Shown: positions 18,930 to 27,713, counted from the first letter of the stretch. The stretch is DNA of 64,000 bases from Nocardioides eburneiflavus (GCF_004785795.1 NZ_SRRO01000001.1:2976001-3040000); one strand, 5' to 3'. Made by a program: numbers and translations. The notes: a model not told the origin generated them from the sequence alone.

Positions 18930-19670
18930 GTGTCCCTGCCGGTCCACCTCGTGGAGTCCCTGGCCGACGTGTCGGTGGGCTCGCTCGTCGAGGTCACCGG
19001 CGACGAGGCCCACCACGCCGTCGCCGTGCGCCGACTGCGCGAGGGGGAGCAGGTCGTGCTCACCGACGGCCTCGGGACCTCGGTCACCGGCAGCGTCGCC
19101 TCGACCGGCAAGCGGGTCTTCACCGTCACCGTCGCGGGGATGACGCGTGACGGACGCCCCGAGCCGGCGTTCACGGTGGTCCAGGCGCTGCCCAAGGGCG
19201 ACCGCGGCGAGCTGGCCGTCGAGGTGCTGACCGAGGTCGGGATCGACGTCGTCGTCCCGTGGGCCGCGTCGCGATCCGTCGCCGTCTGGAAGGGCGAGCG
19301 GGCCGCGAAGTCCCACGCCAAGTGGCAGGCCACCGCCCGCGAGGCCGCGAAGCAGTCGCGCCGCTCGTGGCTCCCGACCGTCACCCCGCTCGCCTCGACC
19401 GCCGACCTCGCCGCACTCGTCGCCGAGGCCGACCTCGCCGTCGTCCTCCACGAGGACGCCACCCTCCCGCTCAGCTCGCTCGACGTCCCCGCGTCCGGTC
19501 GCATCGTGGTCGTCGTCGGCCCGGAGGGCGGGATCGCCCCCGACGAGCTGGCTGCGCTCGCCGACGCCGGCGCGCATTCCGTACGCCTCGGCGCCGAGGT
19601 GCTGCGCACGTCGACCGCCGGCGTCGCCGCGGTCGCCGCGCTGCTCGCGCGTACGCCCCGCTGGGGCTAG
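18930..19670 (+). CDS. rsmE: 16S rRNA (uracil-1498-N3)-methyltransferase RsmE
   Basis: A 246-residue SPOUT-class methyltransferase acting on 16S rRNA U1498. A PUA-like N-terminal domain (GDEAHHAVAVRRLREGE, residues ~25-41) is followed by the trefoil-knot SAM site: VVVGPEGGIAPDEL (residues ~192-205) and RLGAEVLRTSTAG. Starts at GTG 18930, four bases after the dnaJ stop, forming the hrcA-dnaJ-rsmE unit found in many Gram-positives. Confidence 0.95.
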   Translation: MSLPVHLVESLADVSVGSLVEVTGDEAHHAVAVRRLREGEQVVLTDGLGTSVTGSVASTGKRVFTVTVAGMTRDGRPEPAFTVVQALPKGDRGELAVEVLTEVGIDVVVPWAASRSVAVWKGERAAKSHAKWQATAREAAKQSRRSWLPTVTPLASTADLAALVAEADLAVVLHEDATLPLSSLDVPASGRIVVVVGPEGGIAPDELAALADAGAHSVRLGAEVLRTSTAGVAAVAALLARTPRWG

Positions 19671-19711
19671 CCCCTGTTCTCGCGCCGCGACCACCGATGG
19701 ACCGCCCGCGA

Positions 19712-20773
19712 TCAGTCGACGATGGTGATCCGGCGATCGTCGACGTGGACGCGACCCTCGCCCGACGGGTCGTCGGTCCGTGAGACCACGAGGTAGTCGC
19801 CCGGTGGCACGGCCGTGAGGTCGAAGGTCACCTCGAACGGGAAGAGGCGGTCCTCGTAGGTCCCGGCGATGGCGGGCTCCTCGGCGACGACCTCCCCCGC
19901 GTCGGAGAAGCGCTGGATGCGGGTGACGATGTTGCCCTCGAACGAGTTGCCGACGCCGGTCACCGTGAACGGGTGGTCGTTGTCGACGAGCAGTCCCTCG
20001 GAGGGGTTGGACAGCGACACGTGGGCGAGGACGGCGAGGTCGGAACCCGGCGACAGCGGCTCGGAGGTCGGGACGCCGAGGACCTGGTCGATCGGGTTTC
20101 CGCCGGAGAAGAACTGGACGGCCGCCCGCGCCCGGGCTGCGGCCTGGACGGTGCGGACCACCTGCTCGATCGCGACCGCGGCCTCGGCCTCGGTCATGCC
20201 CGCCGGGCGTTCCCGGTGGGCCGGGTCCACCGTCACGCCGATCACGCCGTCGTCCCCGACGCCGTCGAAGGAGATCGTCTGGATCGCATCGGCCGGCCAC
20301 AGGTTCGCGTAGTCGGGATCCTCCGGCGGCAGGGACAGTGCCGCAACGGCCGCGCCGAACGGATCGCCCGCCTCCACCCTCCGGAACTCCCGGTAGAGCC
20401 GGAGGCCGTCCGGGGTGTCGCCCGCGTAGTAGGCGGCGACGGTGGTCGTCGACCCGCCGTTCTCGGCCTCGGCAGCGCGACGCATCTCCTCGAGGCGTTC
20501 CTTCCGCTCCTGCAACGAGCCGGACCCGTCGGGCGCGGGCGCAGGCGTCGTGGCCTGCTCGGCGGGGGGAGGCTCGGTGCTCTGCGGCGTACCTCCCGTG
20601 CCCAGCGCCAGCGCCGTCACCACCGACGCCGCGACCAGCCCGACGCCACCGGCGGCCCACCAGCCGCGGCCGGGACGACGTACGCCGGTCGCCGCACGGA
20701 TCGCGTCGAGCCGCTCACCCGGCTCGACGCCGTCGGCGACCTCGTGGAGCAGGTCCGTGATCCGCTCGCTCAT
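19712..20773 (-). CDS. Membrane-anchored GerMN / Gmad2 domain protein (sigma-linked)
   Basis: A 353-residue protein: a 45-residue cytoplasmic N terminus (MSERITDLLHEVADGVEPG), one membrane segment (residues ~46-65), a Pro-rich stretch, then an extracytoplasmic GerMN-like domain (residues ~115-215) and a C-terminal Gmad2 immunoglobulin-like domain (VTGVGNSFEGNIVTR ... DRLFPFEVTFDL). The ATG overlaps the stop of the upstream sigma factor (ATGA), so the two are coupled. By position it may act as an anti-sigma-like partner, but no zinc-finger anti-sigma motif is visible. Paralogous to the lipoprotein at 21412. Confidence 0.75.
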   Translation of the reverse strand: MSERITDLLHEVADGVEPGERLDAIRAATGVRRPGRGWWAAGGVGLVAASVVTALALGTGGTPQSTEPPPAEQATTPAPAPDGSGSLQERKERLEEMRRAAEAENGGSTTTVAAYYAGDTPDGLRLYREFRRVEAGDPFGAAVAALSLPPEDPDYANLWPADAIQTISFDGVGDDGVIGVTVDPAHRERPAGMTEAEAAVAIEQVVRTVQAAARARAAVQFFSGGNPIDQVLGVPTSEPLSPGSDLAVLAHVSLSNPSEGLLVDNDHPFTVTGVGNSFEGNIVTRIQRFSDAGEVVAEEPAIAGTYEDRLFPFEVTFDLTAVPPGDYLVVSRTDDPSGEGRVHVDDRRITIVD

Positions 20774-21312
20774 GACTCGTCCTCCCACCAGTCACCGAGG
20801 AGGTCGCGCAGGGCCGCGCGTCCCCGGTGTGCGTGTGCCTTGACCGCGCCGCGGGTGATGCCGAGCGCATCGGCGACCTGCGCCTCCGACCAGTCCAGGT
20901 AGTGCTGGAGCACGAGCACCTCGCGCTGCCGGTCCGAGAGCTGGCGCAGCGCCTGCTGCACGGCGTCGCGGCGTGACCCGCCGAGTCCCGGGCCGTCGAC
21001 GACGGCGTCGCCGTGCGGAGTGTTCCGAGCGTGGCGCTCGACGACCACGCGGTGCCGCAGCGCCGAGCGGGAGCGGTTCACCACGGCCTGGCGCAGGTAG
21101 GCGAGCGCCTTGTCGGGGTCGCGCAGCCGCGACCACTTCCCGTGCATCGCGACGAACGCGTCCTGCACGACGTCCTCGGCCGACGCCTGGTCGTGGACCA
21201 GCAGGACGGAGAGGCGGACGAGCTGGCGCCAGTGGGCGGCGTAGAGCTGCTCCACCGCCGCGTCGGCGTCAGCCCCGACGAGGCCGGGGACTGAGGGCTG
21301 GGACTCGGTCAC
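20770..21312 (-). CDS. SigE-family (group 4) RNA polymerase sigma factor
   Basis: A 180-residue ECF-type sigma factor of the actinobacterial SigE family. Region 2: LYAAHWRQLVRLSVLLVHD and AEDVVQDAFVAM (residues ~23-62); region 4: LSDRQREVLVLQHYLDWSEA ... ITRGAVKAHAHRGRAAL. I chose GTG 21312 because GAGGGAGG lies just upstream; an ATG at 21345 has no such site. The linker between regions 2 and 4 is typical. It is followed by, and coupled with, a membrane GerMN/Gmad2 protein, and preceded on the same strand by a paralogue of that protein. Confidence 0.9.
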   Translation of the reverse strand: MTESQPSVPGLVGADADAAVEQLYAAHWRQLVRLSVLLVHDQASAEDVVQDAFVAMHGKWSRLRDPDKALAYLRQAVVNRSRSALRHRVVVERHARNTPHGDAVVDGPGLGGSRRDAVQQALRQLSDRQREVLVLQHYLDWSEAQVADALGITRGAVKAHAHRGRAALRDLLGDWWEDES

Positions 21313-21382
21313 GGGCCTCCCTCGTCGTCCGGTCAGGATGGTCATGCAGTGGGACGCCCCAGGCCGCGCCCCGGTTGACGCA

Positions 21383-21420
21383 GGTTTCGAGACGGTCGCT
21401 GCGCGACGTCCTCACCCAGC
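21383..21420. repeat. GGTTTCGAGACGG-type dispersed repeat
   Basis: GGTTTCGAGACGGTCGCTGC followed by GCGACGTCCTCACCCAGC; the GTCGC..GCGAC part is a short hairpin. Third copy of the family in the window (others 4354 and 14354). It abuts and slightly overlaps the 3' end of the lipoprotein gene at 21412, and lies between that gene and the sigma factor. Confidence 0.6.
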
Positions 21421-22365
21421 GACGTGGATCGTCTTCGTGTCGACCGCCGGGCCGTCGCCCTCGGCGCCGCCGGACGGGTCGTCGGTCTCGCACTGCACGA
21501 CGACCTCGCCGCGGATGCCCTCGAGGGGGAACTCCACCTCGAACGGGAAGAGCCTGTCCTCCATCCAGCCCTCCGATTGGTAGCCCTGGAGCACCATCTC
21601 GACGCCGTCGACCAGTAGCCGGCACGGGCCCGATGCCTCGAAGGAGTTGGCCACCCCGGTCACCGTCAGGACGTCGTCGGTGACCGTCGCGCCCTCCTCC
21701 GGCGACGTGATGTTCACGAGGTTGAGGGTCTTGAGTGGGCTGGCCTGCTCGAAGGGCATCGTGGTCGGGAGCCCGAAGAGGGAAGCGTCGCCCTCGCGCG
21801 CGACCTGGACCGGCACGCGCTCCTGCTGGACGCCCTGCAGCGTGTGGACGAGCTGTTGGAGGGCGAGCCGGGCGTCACGCCTGGTCATCCCGTCGGGGCG
21901 CTGGGTGAAGCCGTCGGAAGGGATCTCCACCAGGAGCACGCCGTCGGTCGCGGTGACCGAGGAGATCTCGACCCCGGGCCACAGCGTGCGGTAGTCCGGG
22001 TCGTCGGGCTGACCGCCGCCGGCGACCAGGCGGGCAGCCTCGAGCAGCGGGTCGCCCTCCACCCGGTGGAACTCCCGGAAGAGCACCGTACGTCCGCCCG
22101 GACCGTCGCCGGCGTAGTAGACCGGCACCGCGGTGCCTGAGCCCGCCGAGTCCGAGGGCGACTCCGACGGGGACTCGGCGGGGGACTCGGCCGGCGTCTG
22201 CGCGGGTGACTCCGACGACTGCGCGTCATCGGTCGCGGTGGGCCCGCTCGCCTCGTCGGAGGCCGGGCGGGTGCCGTCACCGGTGCAGCCGGTCAGGACC
22301 AGCGCGGTGACGAGGGCCAGCGAGCCCACGCCCGCCCAGCCGCGTACGTGTCGGGAGGAGGTCAT
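21412..22365 (-). CDS. GerMN / Gmad2 domain lipoprotein
   Basis: A 317-residue secreted lipoprotein: signal peptide with lipobox LVLTGC (Cys near residue 27), a Ser/Pro/Glu-rich linker with SESPAQTPAESPAESPSESP-like repeats, a GerMN-like domain (residues ~85-205; VYYAGDGPGGRTVLFREFHRV) and a C-terminal Gmad2 domain (VTGVANSFEASGPCRLLVDG ... DRLFPFEVEFPL). It is clearly paralogous to the protein encoded at 19712, but anchored by lipid instead of a helix. Probably in the cell envelope; function unknown. Same strand and upstream of the sigma factor, separated from it by a repeat. Confidence 0.78.
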   Translation of the reverse strand: MTSSRHVRGWAGVGSLALVTALVLTGCTGDGTRPASDEASGPTATDDAQSSESPAQTPAESPAESPSESPSDSAGSGTAVPVYYAGDGPGGRTVLFREFHRVEGDPLLEAARLVAGGGQPDDPDYRTLWPGVEISSVTATDGVLLVEIPSDGFTQRPDGMTRRDARLALQQLVHTLQGVQQERVPVQVAREGDASLFGLPTTMPFEQASPLKTLNLVNITSPEEGATVTDDVLTVTGVANSFEASGPCRLLVDGVEMVLQGYQSEGWMEDRLFPFEVEFPLEGIRGEVVVQCETDDPSGGAEGDGPAVDTKTIHVAG

Positions 22366-22778
22366 GTCGGTCACGGTAGTTGGATGCACGGCCCCGACCG
22401 CCGGCCACACGCCGCCCTGTCGGTGGTCCCCGCGTTCGGGTGCTGTACGACGTTGCGCTTCGCGACCCGCTACCGCGACCTGCGCGCCCCACGGGCGGTG
22501 GGCCTCGAGCGGCGTCTCGGGGACAGAGGCGGTTTCTGCGACTGCGAGATTCATCAACGGCTGGTCGGCCGCACGTCACCTGTGGACGCCCGAGGTCGTG
22601 GTCGAGCACGACGGGTGGGTCGAGGTCCTCGAGGAGGCGGAGCCACCCCCCGTCGATGCCCGGTTGCCTCGGTGCACGGCTCGGATCCACCCAGCCGTGC
22701 GCGCTCTGGGAGCCGCGTCGGCGCCGGTGACGAGCCGATGTCGCACCACGGGGCCGCGGTTCGACCTAGGCTGGGCAG
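22366..22778. other. Gap without a recognisable gene
   Basis: About 410 bases between the divergent lipoprotein and HIT genes. Open frames here are short, lack similarity and have no ribosome-binding site. I see no clear palindrome or promoter box. It may hold the promoters of both flanking genes and some decayed coding DNA. Confidence 0.5.
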
Positions 22779-23132
22779 ATGAGCGCCACGTCGGACGACT
22801 GCATCTTCTGCACCATCGTCGCCGGGGAGATCCCGGCCGAGGTGCTCGGGCGCAGCGAGCACGCGATCGCGATCAAGGACCTCCACCCGCAGGCGCCGTT
22901 CCACGCACTCGTGCTGCCGCTCGACCACCACGAGAACGCCGCCGCCTCCGCCGCGGCGGACCCGGCGGTGATCGGCCACCTCGTCGCCCTCGCCGACACG
23001 GTCGCCCGTGAGTCCGGCAACGCCGACTACCGGTTGATCGCCAACACCGGCGCCACTGCGGGGCAGAGCGTCTTCCACACCCACTTCCACGTGCTCGGCG
23101 GCTCGTCGCGCATGTCCGAGTCCCTGATCTGA
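22779..23132 (+). CDS. HIT (histidine triad) nucleotide-binding protein
   Basis: A 117-residue HINT-type nucleotide hydrolase/phosphoramidase. The N-terminal CIFCTIVAGEIPAE is the family opening with a CxxC pair, and the catalytic triad is HTHFHVL near residues 100-106. Acts in the cytoplasm on purine nucleoside phosphoramidates or adenylates. Normal length. It is followed six bases later by the copper-monooxygenase-like lipoprotein on the same strand; in many actinobacteria a HIT gene precedes phoH, as here with that lipoprotein inserted. Confidence 0.93.
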   Translation: MSATSDDCIFCTIVAGEIPAEVLGRSEHAIAIKDLHPQAPFHALVLPLDHHENAAASAAADPAVIGHLVALADTVARESGNADYRLIANTGATAGQSVFHTHFHVLGGSSRMSESLI

Positions 23133-23138
23133 GCACCC

Positions 23139-24383
23139 GTGTCCACCACCCGCACGCCCCGCACCCGCACGCCCCGGTCCCGTCACGCGCTCGCCGCGGT
23201 GCTGACCCTCGGCCTCCTCACCCTCGCCGCGTGCGGCGGGGGCTCCGCCGAGGCCGACCGGAGCGCCACCCAGCCGGCCGAGGCGCCGGCGACCACCTCC
23301 CCGACGGCGGAGGAGGCAGCGGCCGGATCGCACGGCAGCGGCCACTACGTCGAGCCCGCGAAGTCCAAGAAGCTGCGTGCCGGCGAGACCCGTACGACGA
23401 TCGCGATGCCCGGCAGCTACACGCCGGACGCCCCCTACGGCACCGGCACCGACGACTACCGCTGCTTCCTGCTCGACCCGGGGCTCGAGAAGGACGCGTG
23501 GCTCACCGGCACCCAGGTGCTTCCCGGCAACCCCGACGTCGTGCACCACGTGATCCTCTTCCAGGTCCGACCCGACCAGGTCGCCGCGGCGAAGGCCAAG
23601 GACGCGGCCGAGGACGAGGAGGGCTGGACCTGCTTCGGCGGCACCGGCCTCGACCAGTTCCAGGACGTCGACCGGTCGTCGTGGATCGGTGCCTGGGCTC
23701 CCGGCGGCGAGGAGTCGGTGGTCAAGCCCGGCTACGGCGTACGGCTGCGCAAGGGCAGCCAGGTCGTCATGCAGGTCCACTACAACCTCCTGGCGGGCCA
23801 GCAGCCCGACACCTCGGCCGCCCAGCTGCGCCTCGCTCCCGGCAACCGGAAGTACGAGGGCCTCTCCACCATGCTGCTGCCCGCGCCCGTCGAGCTGCCG
23901 TGCCGCCCGAAGCACTCCGACGGCGAGCTCTGCGACCGCGACGCCGCGGTCGCCGACGTCAAGGAGCGCTTCGGCGCCGACGGCAACACCGCCGACCTCC
24001 TCTACTTCCTCTGCGGAGGGGAGCCGAAGGCGGGCCAGACGCAGTCGTGCGTCCGCACCCTCGGCGAGCCCATCACCATCCACGGCGTCGCCGGTCACAT
24101 GCACCTGCTCGGTCGGTCGATCAGGATCGAGGTGCGACCCGGCACACCGCAGGCGCAGACCGTCCTCGACATCCCGGTCTGGGACTTCGACGACCAGGGG
24201 GGCCGCCCGATCGAGCCGATCACCCTGCAGCCGTTCGAGCAGGTGAAGGTCACCTGCACCCACGTCCAGTGGCTGCGCGACAAGCTGCCCGCCTTCGAGG
24301 GCCAGCCCGACCGCTACGTCGTCTGGGGCGAGGGCACCACCGACGAGATGTGCCTCGGGTTGCTGCAGGTCACCCGCCCCTGA
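23139..24383 (+). CDS. Copper type II ascorbate-dependent monooxygenase-like lipoprotein
   Basis: A 414-residue lipoprotein with signal peptide and lipobox LAAC (Cys ~32). It resembles the peptidylglycine/dopamine monooxygenase fold: VVHHV near residue 134 (His pair of the CuH site), QVHYN near 211, GHMHL near 320 (the HxH pair of CuM) and TTDEMCLG near 403 (the CuM Met ligand). Paired Cys (CFLL, CFGG, LPCRPKHSDGELC) suggest disulfides, fitting an extracytoplasmic location. The GTG at 23139 follows the HIT stop by six bases. Substrate unknown. The family match is from ligand pattern; activity is inferred. Confidence 0.75.
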   Translation: MSTTRTPRTRTPRSRHALAAVLTLGLLTLAACGGGSAEADRSATQPAEAPATTSPTAEEAAAGSHGSGHYVEPAKSKKLRAGETRTTIAMPGSYTPDAPYGTGTDDYRCFLLDPGLEKDAWLTGTQVLPGNPDVVHHVILFQVRPDQVAAAKAKDAAEDEEGWTCFGGTGLDQFQDVDRSSWIGAWAPGGEESVVKPGYGVRLRKGSQVVMQVHYNLLAGQQPDTSAAQLRLAPGNRKYEGLSTMLLPAPVELPCRPKHSDGELCDRDAAVADVKERFGADGNTADLLYFLCGGEPKAGQTQSCVRTLGEPITIHGVAGHMHLLGRSIRIEVRPGTPQAQTVLDIPVWDFDDQGGRPIEPITLQPFEQVKVTCTHVQWLRDKLPAFEGQPDRYVVWGEGTTDEMCLGLLQVTRP

Positions 24384-24479
24384 GGGCGTCCCAGCCCATT
24401 CAGGTGGGACGTACGCCCCGCGCTCGGTAGCATGGTGGGGCTCTGCCACCGACCCGGAAGGCCGCCCACACGGGCATCC

Positions 24480-25529
24480 ATGACTGCGACGAACCAGCCA
24501 GGCACCCCACCAGCCGTCACAGGGGAACGACCGACCCACACCGTCATCGTCCCCAACAGCATCGACATGGTCTCGGTCCTGGGCCCGGGCGACGAGCACC
24601 TCCGCCTCATCGAGCGCGCCTTCGACGCGACCGTCCACGTCCGCGGCAACCGCATCACGCTCGCCGGCGAGTCCGCCGAGGTCGCCACGGCCGAGCGCCT
24701 CCTCGACGAGATCGTGACCCTCGTGCGCACCGGGCAGGGTGTCACCGGCGAGACCGTGGAGCGGATCATCCAGATGCTGCGGACGGAGACGCAGGAGCGG
24801 CCGGCCGACGTGCTGAGCCTCAACATCCTCTCCAACCGCGGCCGCACGATCCGGCCCAAGACGCTCAACCAGAAGCGCTACGTCGAGTCGATCGACAAGA
24901 GCACGATCACCTTCGGCATCGGCCCCGCCGGCACCGGCAAGACCTACCTGGCGATGGCGAAGGCCGTGCAGGCCCTCCAGGCCAAGGAGGTCAACCGGAT
25001 CATCCTGAGCCGACCTGCCGTCGAGGCGGGGGAGCGGCTCGGCTTCCTGCCCGGCACGCTGAGCGAGAAGATCGACCCCTACCTGCGCCCGCTCTACGAC
25101 GCGCTGCACGACATGGTCGACCCCGAGACGATCCCCAAGCTGCTGGCCGCCGGCACCATCGAGGTCGCCCCGCTGGCGTTCCTCCGCGGCCGCTCGCTCA
25201 ACGACTCCTTCATCATCCTCGACGAGGCGCAGAACACGACTCCCGAGCAGATGAAGATGTTCCTCACCCGGCTGGGCTTCGGCTCGCGCATCGTCGTCAC
25301 CGGCGACACCAGCCAGGTCGACCTGCCGTCCGGCACCAAGTCGGGGCTCCGCGTGGTCGAGGGCATCCTCGACGGGGTCGACGACATCACCTTCTGCCGG
25401 CTCACCGGCACCGACGTCGTACGCCACCGGCTGGTCGGGCGGATCGTCGAGGCCTACGAGGTCTTCGACGCCGACAACCAGCCCGGGCCCCGCAGCGGCC
25501 CGAAGAAGTCCGAGCGGGGGCCGCGATGA
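24480..25529 (+). CDS. PhoH-family ATPase
   Basis: A 349-residue ATPase of the PhoH/YbeZ family. N-terminal KH-like region (IDMVSVLGPGDEHLRLIERA, residues ~23-42), Walker A GPAGTGKTYLA near residue 150, Walker B FIILDEAQN near 243, then TGDTSQVDLP. It is thought to work with YbeY in rRNA processing or ribosome quality control, which fits the ATGA overlap with ybeY here. Start: ATG 24480; an upstream ATG at 24432 would add a 16-residue tail without similarity. Confidence 0.93.
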   Translation: MTATNQPGTPPAVTGERPTHTVIVPNSIDMVSVLGPGDEHLRLIERAFDATVHVRGNRITLAGESAEVATAERLLDEIVTLVRTGQGVTGETVERIIQMLRTETQERPADVLSLNILSNRGRTIRPKTLNQKRYVESIDKSTITFGIGPAGTGKTYLAMAKAVQALQAKEVNRIILSRPAVEAGERLGFLPGTLSEKIDPYLRPLYDALHDMVDPETIPKLLAAGTIEVAPLAFLRGRSLNDSFIILDEAQNTTPEQMKMFLTRLGFGSRIVVTGDTSQVDLPSGTKSGLRVVEGILDGVDDITFCRLTGTDVVRHRLVGRIVEAYEVFDADNQPGPRSGPKKSERGPR

Positions 25530-26011
25530 GCATCGAGGTCCTCAACGAGTCGGGTCTCGAGGTCGACGTACGCCGGCTGTCGCAGCTCGCGCGCTTCGTG
25601 ATGGAGCAGATGCGGGTCCACCCGCAGGCCGAGCTGTGCATCAAGGCGGTCGACGAGGACACCATCGCCGAGCTCAACGGGCAGTGGATGGAGAAGGAGG
25701 GACCGACCGACGTCCTGGCCTTCCCCATGGACGAGCTCCGCCCGGGCAAGGTCAACGAGGAGCCCGAGGAGGGCGTCCTCGGTGACCTGGTGCTGTCGCC
25801 GGCGGTCGCCGAGCGGCAGGGCGTGGAGGCCGGTCACGGCCGCGAGGCCGAGATCGACCTGCTCACCGTCCACGGCATCCTCCACCTCCTCGGCTACGAC
25901 CACGCCGAGCCCGAGGAGCACGCGGTGATGTTCGGGCTCCAGGGCGAGCTGCTCGACGCGTGGCGCGCCTCCTCGGACGCCGTCTCCGACCCGCCACCAC
26001 CCGCCACCTGA
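25526..26011 (+). CDS. ybeY: Endoribonuclease YbeY
   Basis: A 161-residue single-strand-specific metallo-RNase involved in 16S rRNA 3' maturation. The zinc motif HGILHLLGYDH lies near residues 114-124; the GPTDVLAFPMDE signature is near residue 58. Starts at an ATG overlapping the phoH stop by 4 bases. Normal length; in the conserved phoH-ybeY-CNNM/CorC order. Confidence 0.96.
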   Translation: MSIEVLNESGLEVDVRRLSQLARFVMEQMRVHPQAELCIKAVDEDTIAELNGQWMEKEGPTDVLAFPMDELRPGKVNEEPEEGVLGDLVLSPAVAERQGVEAGHGREAEIDLLTVHGILHLLGYDHAEPEEHAVMFGLQGELLDAWRASSDAVSDPPPPAT

Positions 26012-26024
26012 GGCGGGCGAGGAC

Positions 26025-27347
26025 ATGACCGCTGACATCTGGCAGCTCGGCTCGGCCGCCCTGCTGGTCCTGCTCGCGGGCCTCTTCTCGGCCGCCGACG
26101 CCGCCCTCGGGGCGTTCTCGCGCGCGCGGGCCGAGGAGCTGAAGGCCGAGGGCCGCCCCGGGGCTCCGCGCCTGGTGAAGCTGCTCGACGACCCCGCCCG
26201 CTACCTCAACACCGCGCTGCTGATGCGCCTGCTCTGCGAGATCAGCGCCATCGTCCTCGTGGCCACGTGGGCCCGCGACGCCTACCAGGGCTCACCGGTC
26301 CCGACGTTCCTCACCACGATCGGCGTGATGCTCGTGGTGTCGTTCGTCGTCATCGGCGTCGCCCCTCGCACCATCGGTCGCCAGCACGACGTCCGGGTCG
26401 CGCTCGCCTCGGCCGGTCCGATCTCGATGGTCACCACGATCCTCGGCCCCTTCCCCGCCCTGCTGATCCTGCTCGGCAACGCGATCACCCCGGGCAAGGG
26501 CTTCAGCGAGGGACCGTTCTCGACCGAGACCGAGCTGCGCGAGCTCGTCGACCTCGCCGAGGCGTCGGCCGTCATCGAGTCCGGCGAGCGCCGGATGATC
26601 CACTCGGTCTTCGAGCTCGGCGACACCATCACCCGCGAGGTGATGGTGCCCCGACCCGACGTGGTCTACATCGAGCGCCACAAGAACCTGCGCCAGACGC
26701 TGTCGCTGTTCCTGCGCAGCGGCTACTCCCGCATCCCGGTCGTCGACGAGAACCTCGACGACATCGTCGGCATGGCCTACCTGAAGGACCTCGTGCGCCG
26801 CGACTTCGAGGCGCCCGACGTGGAGTTCACCCAGCGCGTCGACGAAGTGATGCGTCCGGTCCACTACGTGCCCGACTCCAAGCCCGTCGACGCCCTGCTC
26901 ACCGAGCTCCAGGCGCGTCGGCAGCACATCGCCGTCGTCGTCGACGAGTACGGCGGCACCGCCGGCCTGATCACGATCGAGGACGTGCTGGAGGAGATCG
27001 TCGGCGAGATCACCGACGAGTACGACGCCGAGGAGGTCGAGGTCGAGCGCCTCGACGGCGGCGCCATCCGCGTCTCGTCCCGGTACGCGGTCGACGACCT
27101 CGACGAGCTGGTCGGCTTCGACGTCGAGGACGACGACGTCGACAGCGTCGGCGGCCTCATGGCCAAGCACCTCGGCAAGGTCCCGATCCCCGGGTCCGTC
27201 GTGGAGTGCCACGGTCTGCGCCTGGAGGCCGAGCGCGCGACCGGCCGTCGCAACAAGATCGAGACGGTGCTGGTGACCGTGCTCGCCCACGAGGCGGCGG
27301 ACGAGGTGGACGAAGGGTCCTCCACGGCCACCCCGGCCGGCCGCTGA
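26025..27347 (+). CDS. CNNM/CorC-type hemolysin-family transport protein
   Basis: A 440-residue membrane protein: CNNM (DUF21) domain with about four hydrophobic segments (residues ~5-155), a CBS pair (residues ~205-330; VMVPRPDVVYIERH ... YSRIPVVDEN ... IAVVVDEYGGTAGLITIEDV) and a CorC/HlyC C-terminal domain. The family is linked to Mg2+ or Co2+ efflux; the hemolysin label is historical. It begins 13 bases after ybeY in a conserved cluster. Confidence 0.92.
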   Translation: MTADIWQLGSAALLVLLAGLFSAADAALGAFSRARAEELKAEGRPGAPRLVKLLDDPARYLNTALLMRLLCEISAIVLVATWARDAYQGSPVPTFLTTIGVMLVVSFVVIGVAPRTIGRQHDVRVALASAGPISMVTTILGPFPALLILLGNAITPGKGFSEGPFSTETELRELVDLAEASAVIESGERRMIHSVFELGDTITREVMVPRPDVVYIERHKNLRQTLSLFLRSGYSRIPVVDENLDDIVGMAYLKDLVRRDFEAPDVEFTQRVDEVMRPVHYVPDSKPVDALLTELQARRQHIAVVVDEYGGTAGLITIEDVLEEIVGEITDEYDAEEVEVERLDGGAIRVSSRYAVDDLDELVGFDVEDDDVDSVGGLMAKHLGKVPIPGSVVECHGLRLEAERATGRRNKIETVLVTVLAHEAADEVDEGSSTATPAGR

Positions 27348-27377
27348 CCGGACCTGCTCGTCTCCTAGGGTTGCGCC

Positions 27378-27713
27378 ATGACCGACGACACCCTCAGTGC
27401 CGAGGACGCCAAGCTGGTGACCCTCGCCCGCGCCACCCGCGCGCGGGCCCGCGCCGCGGAGGGTGCCGCGGTGCGCGACCTCGACGGGCGCACGTACGCC
27501 GCAGCGAGCGTCCGCCTCGAGCACCTCACCCTGTCCGCGCTCGAGGTCTGCGTCGCGATGGCGGTGTCGTCCGGCTCCGCGGGCCTCGAGGCGGCCGTGG
27601 TGCTCACCGGCGCCGAGCCCGACCTCGAGGCCGCGCGTGACTTCGCCGGACCGGGCGTCCCCGTGCACCTCGGCGACGAGCGCGGGAGGATCGGCCGCTC
27701 GACCAGCACCTGA
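27378..27713 (+). CDS. Cytidine-deaminase-like protein lacking the zinc site
   Basis: A 111-residue protein similar to the short cytidine deaminase paralogue between CorC and era in Streptomyces and relatives: LSAEDAKLVTLARATRARA, EGAAVRDLDGRTYAAASV and LSALEVCVAMAVSSGSAGLE follow the deaminase secondary structure. The catalytic signatures H/C-A-E and P-C-x-x-C are missing (VRLEHLTLSALEV occupies the first), so it is probably not a deaminase. Function unknown; the conserved neighbourhood (phoH-ybeY-CNNM-this-era) points to ribosome biology. Starts at ATG 27378. Confidence 0.75.
   Translation: MTDDTLSAEDAKLVTLARATRARARAAEGAAVRDLDGRTYAAASVRLEHLTLSALEVCVAMAVSSGSAGLEAAVVLTGAEPDLEAARDFAGPGVPVHLGDERGRIGRSTST

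Noticed and set aside
22554..25427. Minus-strand frame of 957 residues opposite the HIT, monooxygenase and phoH genes
   Set aside because: Antisense shadow of three well-supported genes; no domain, no ribosome-binding site.
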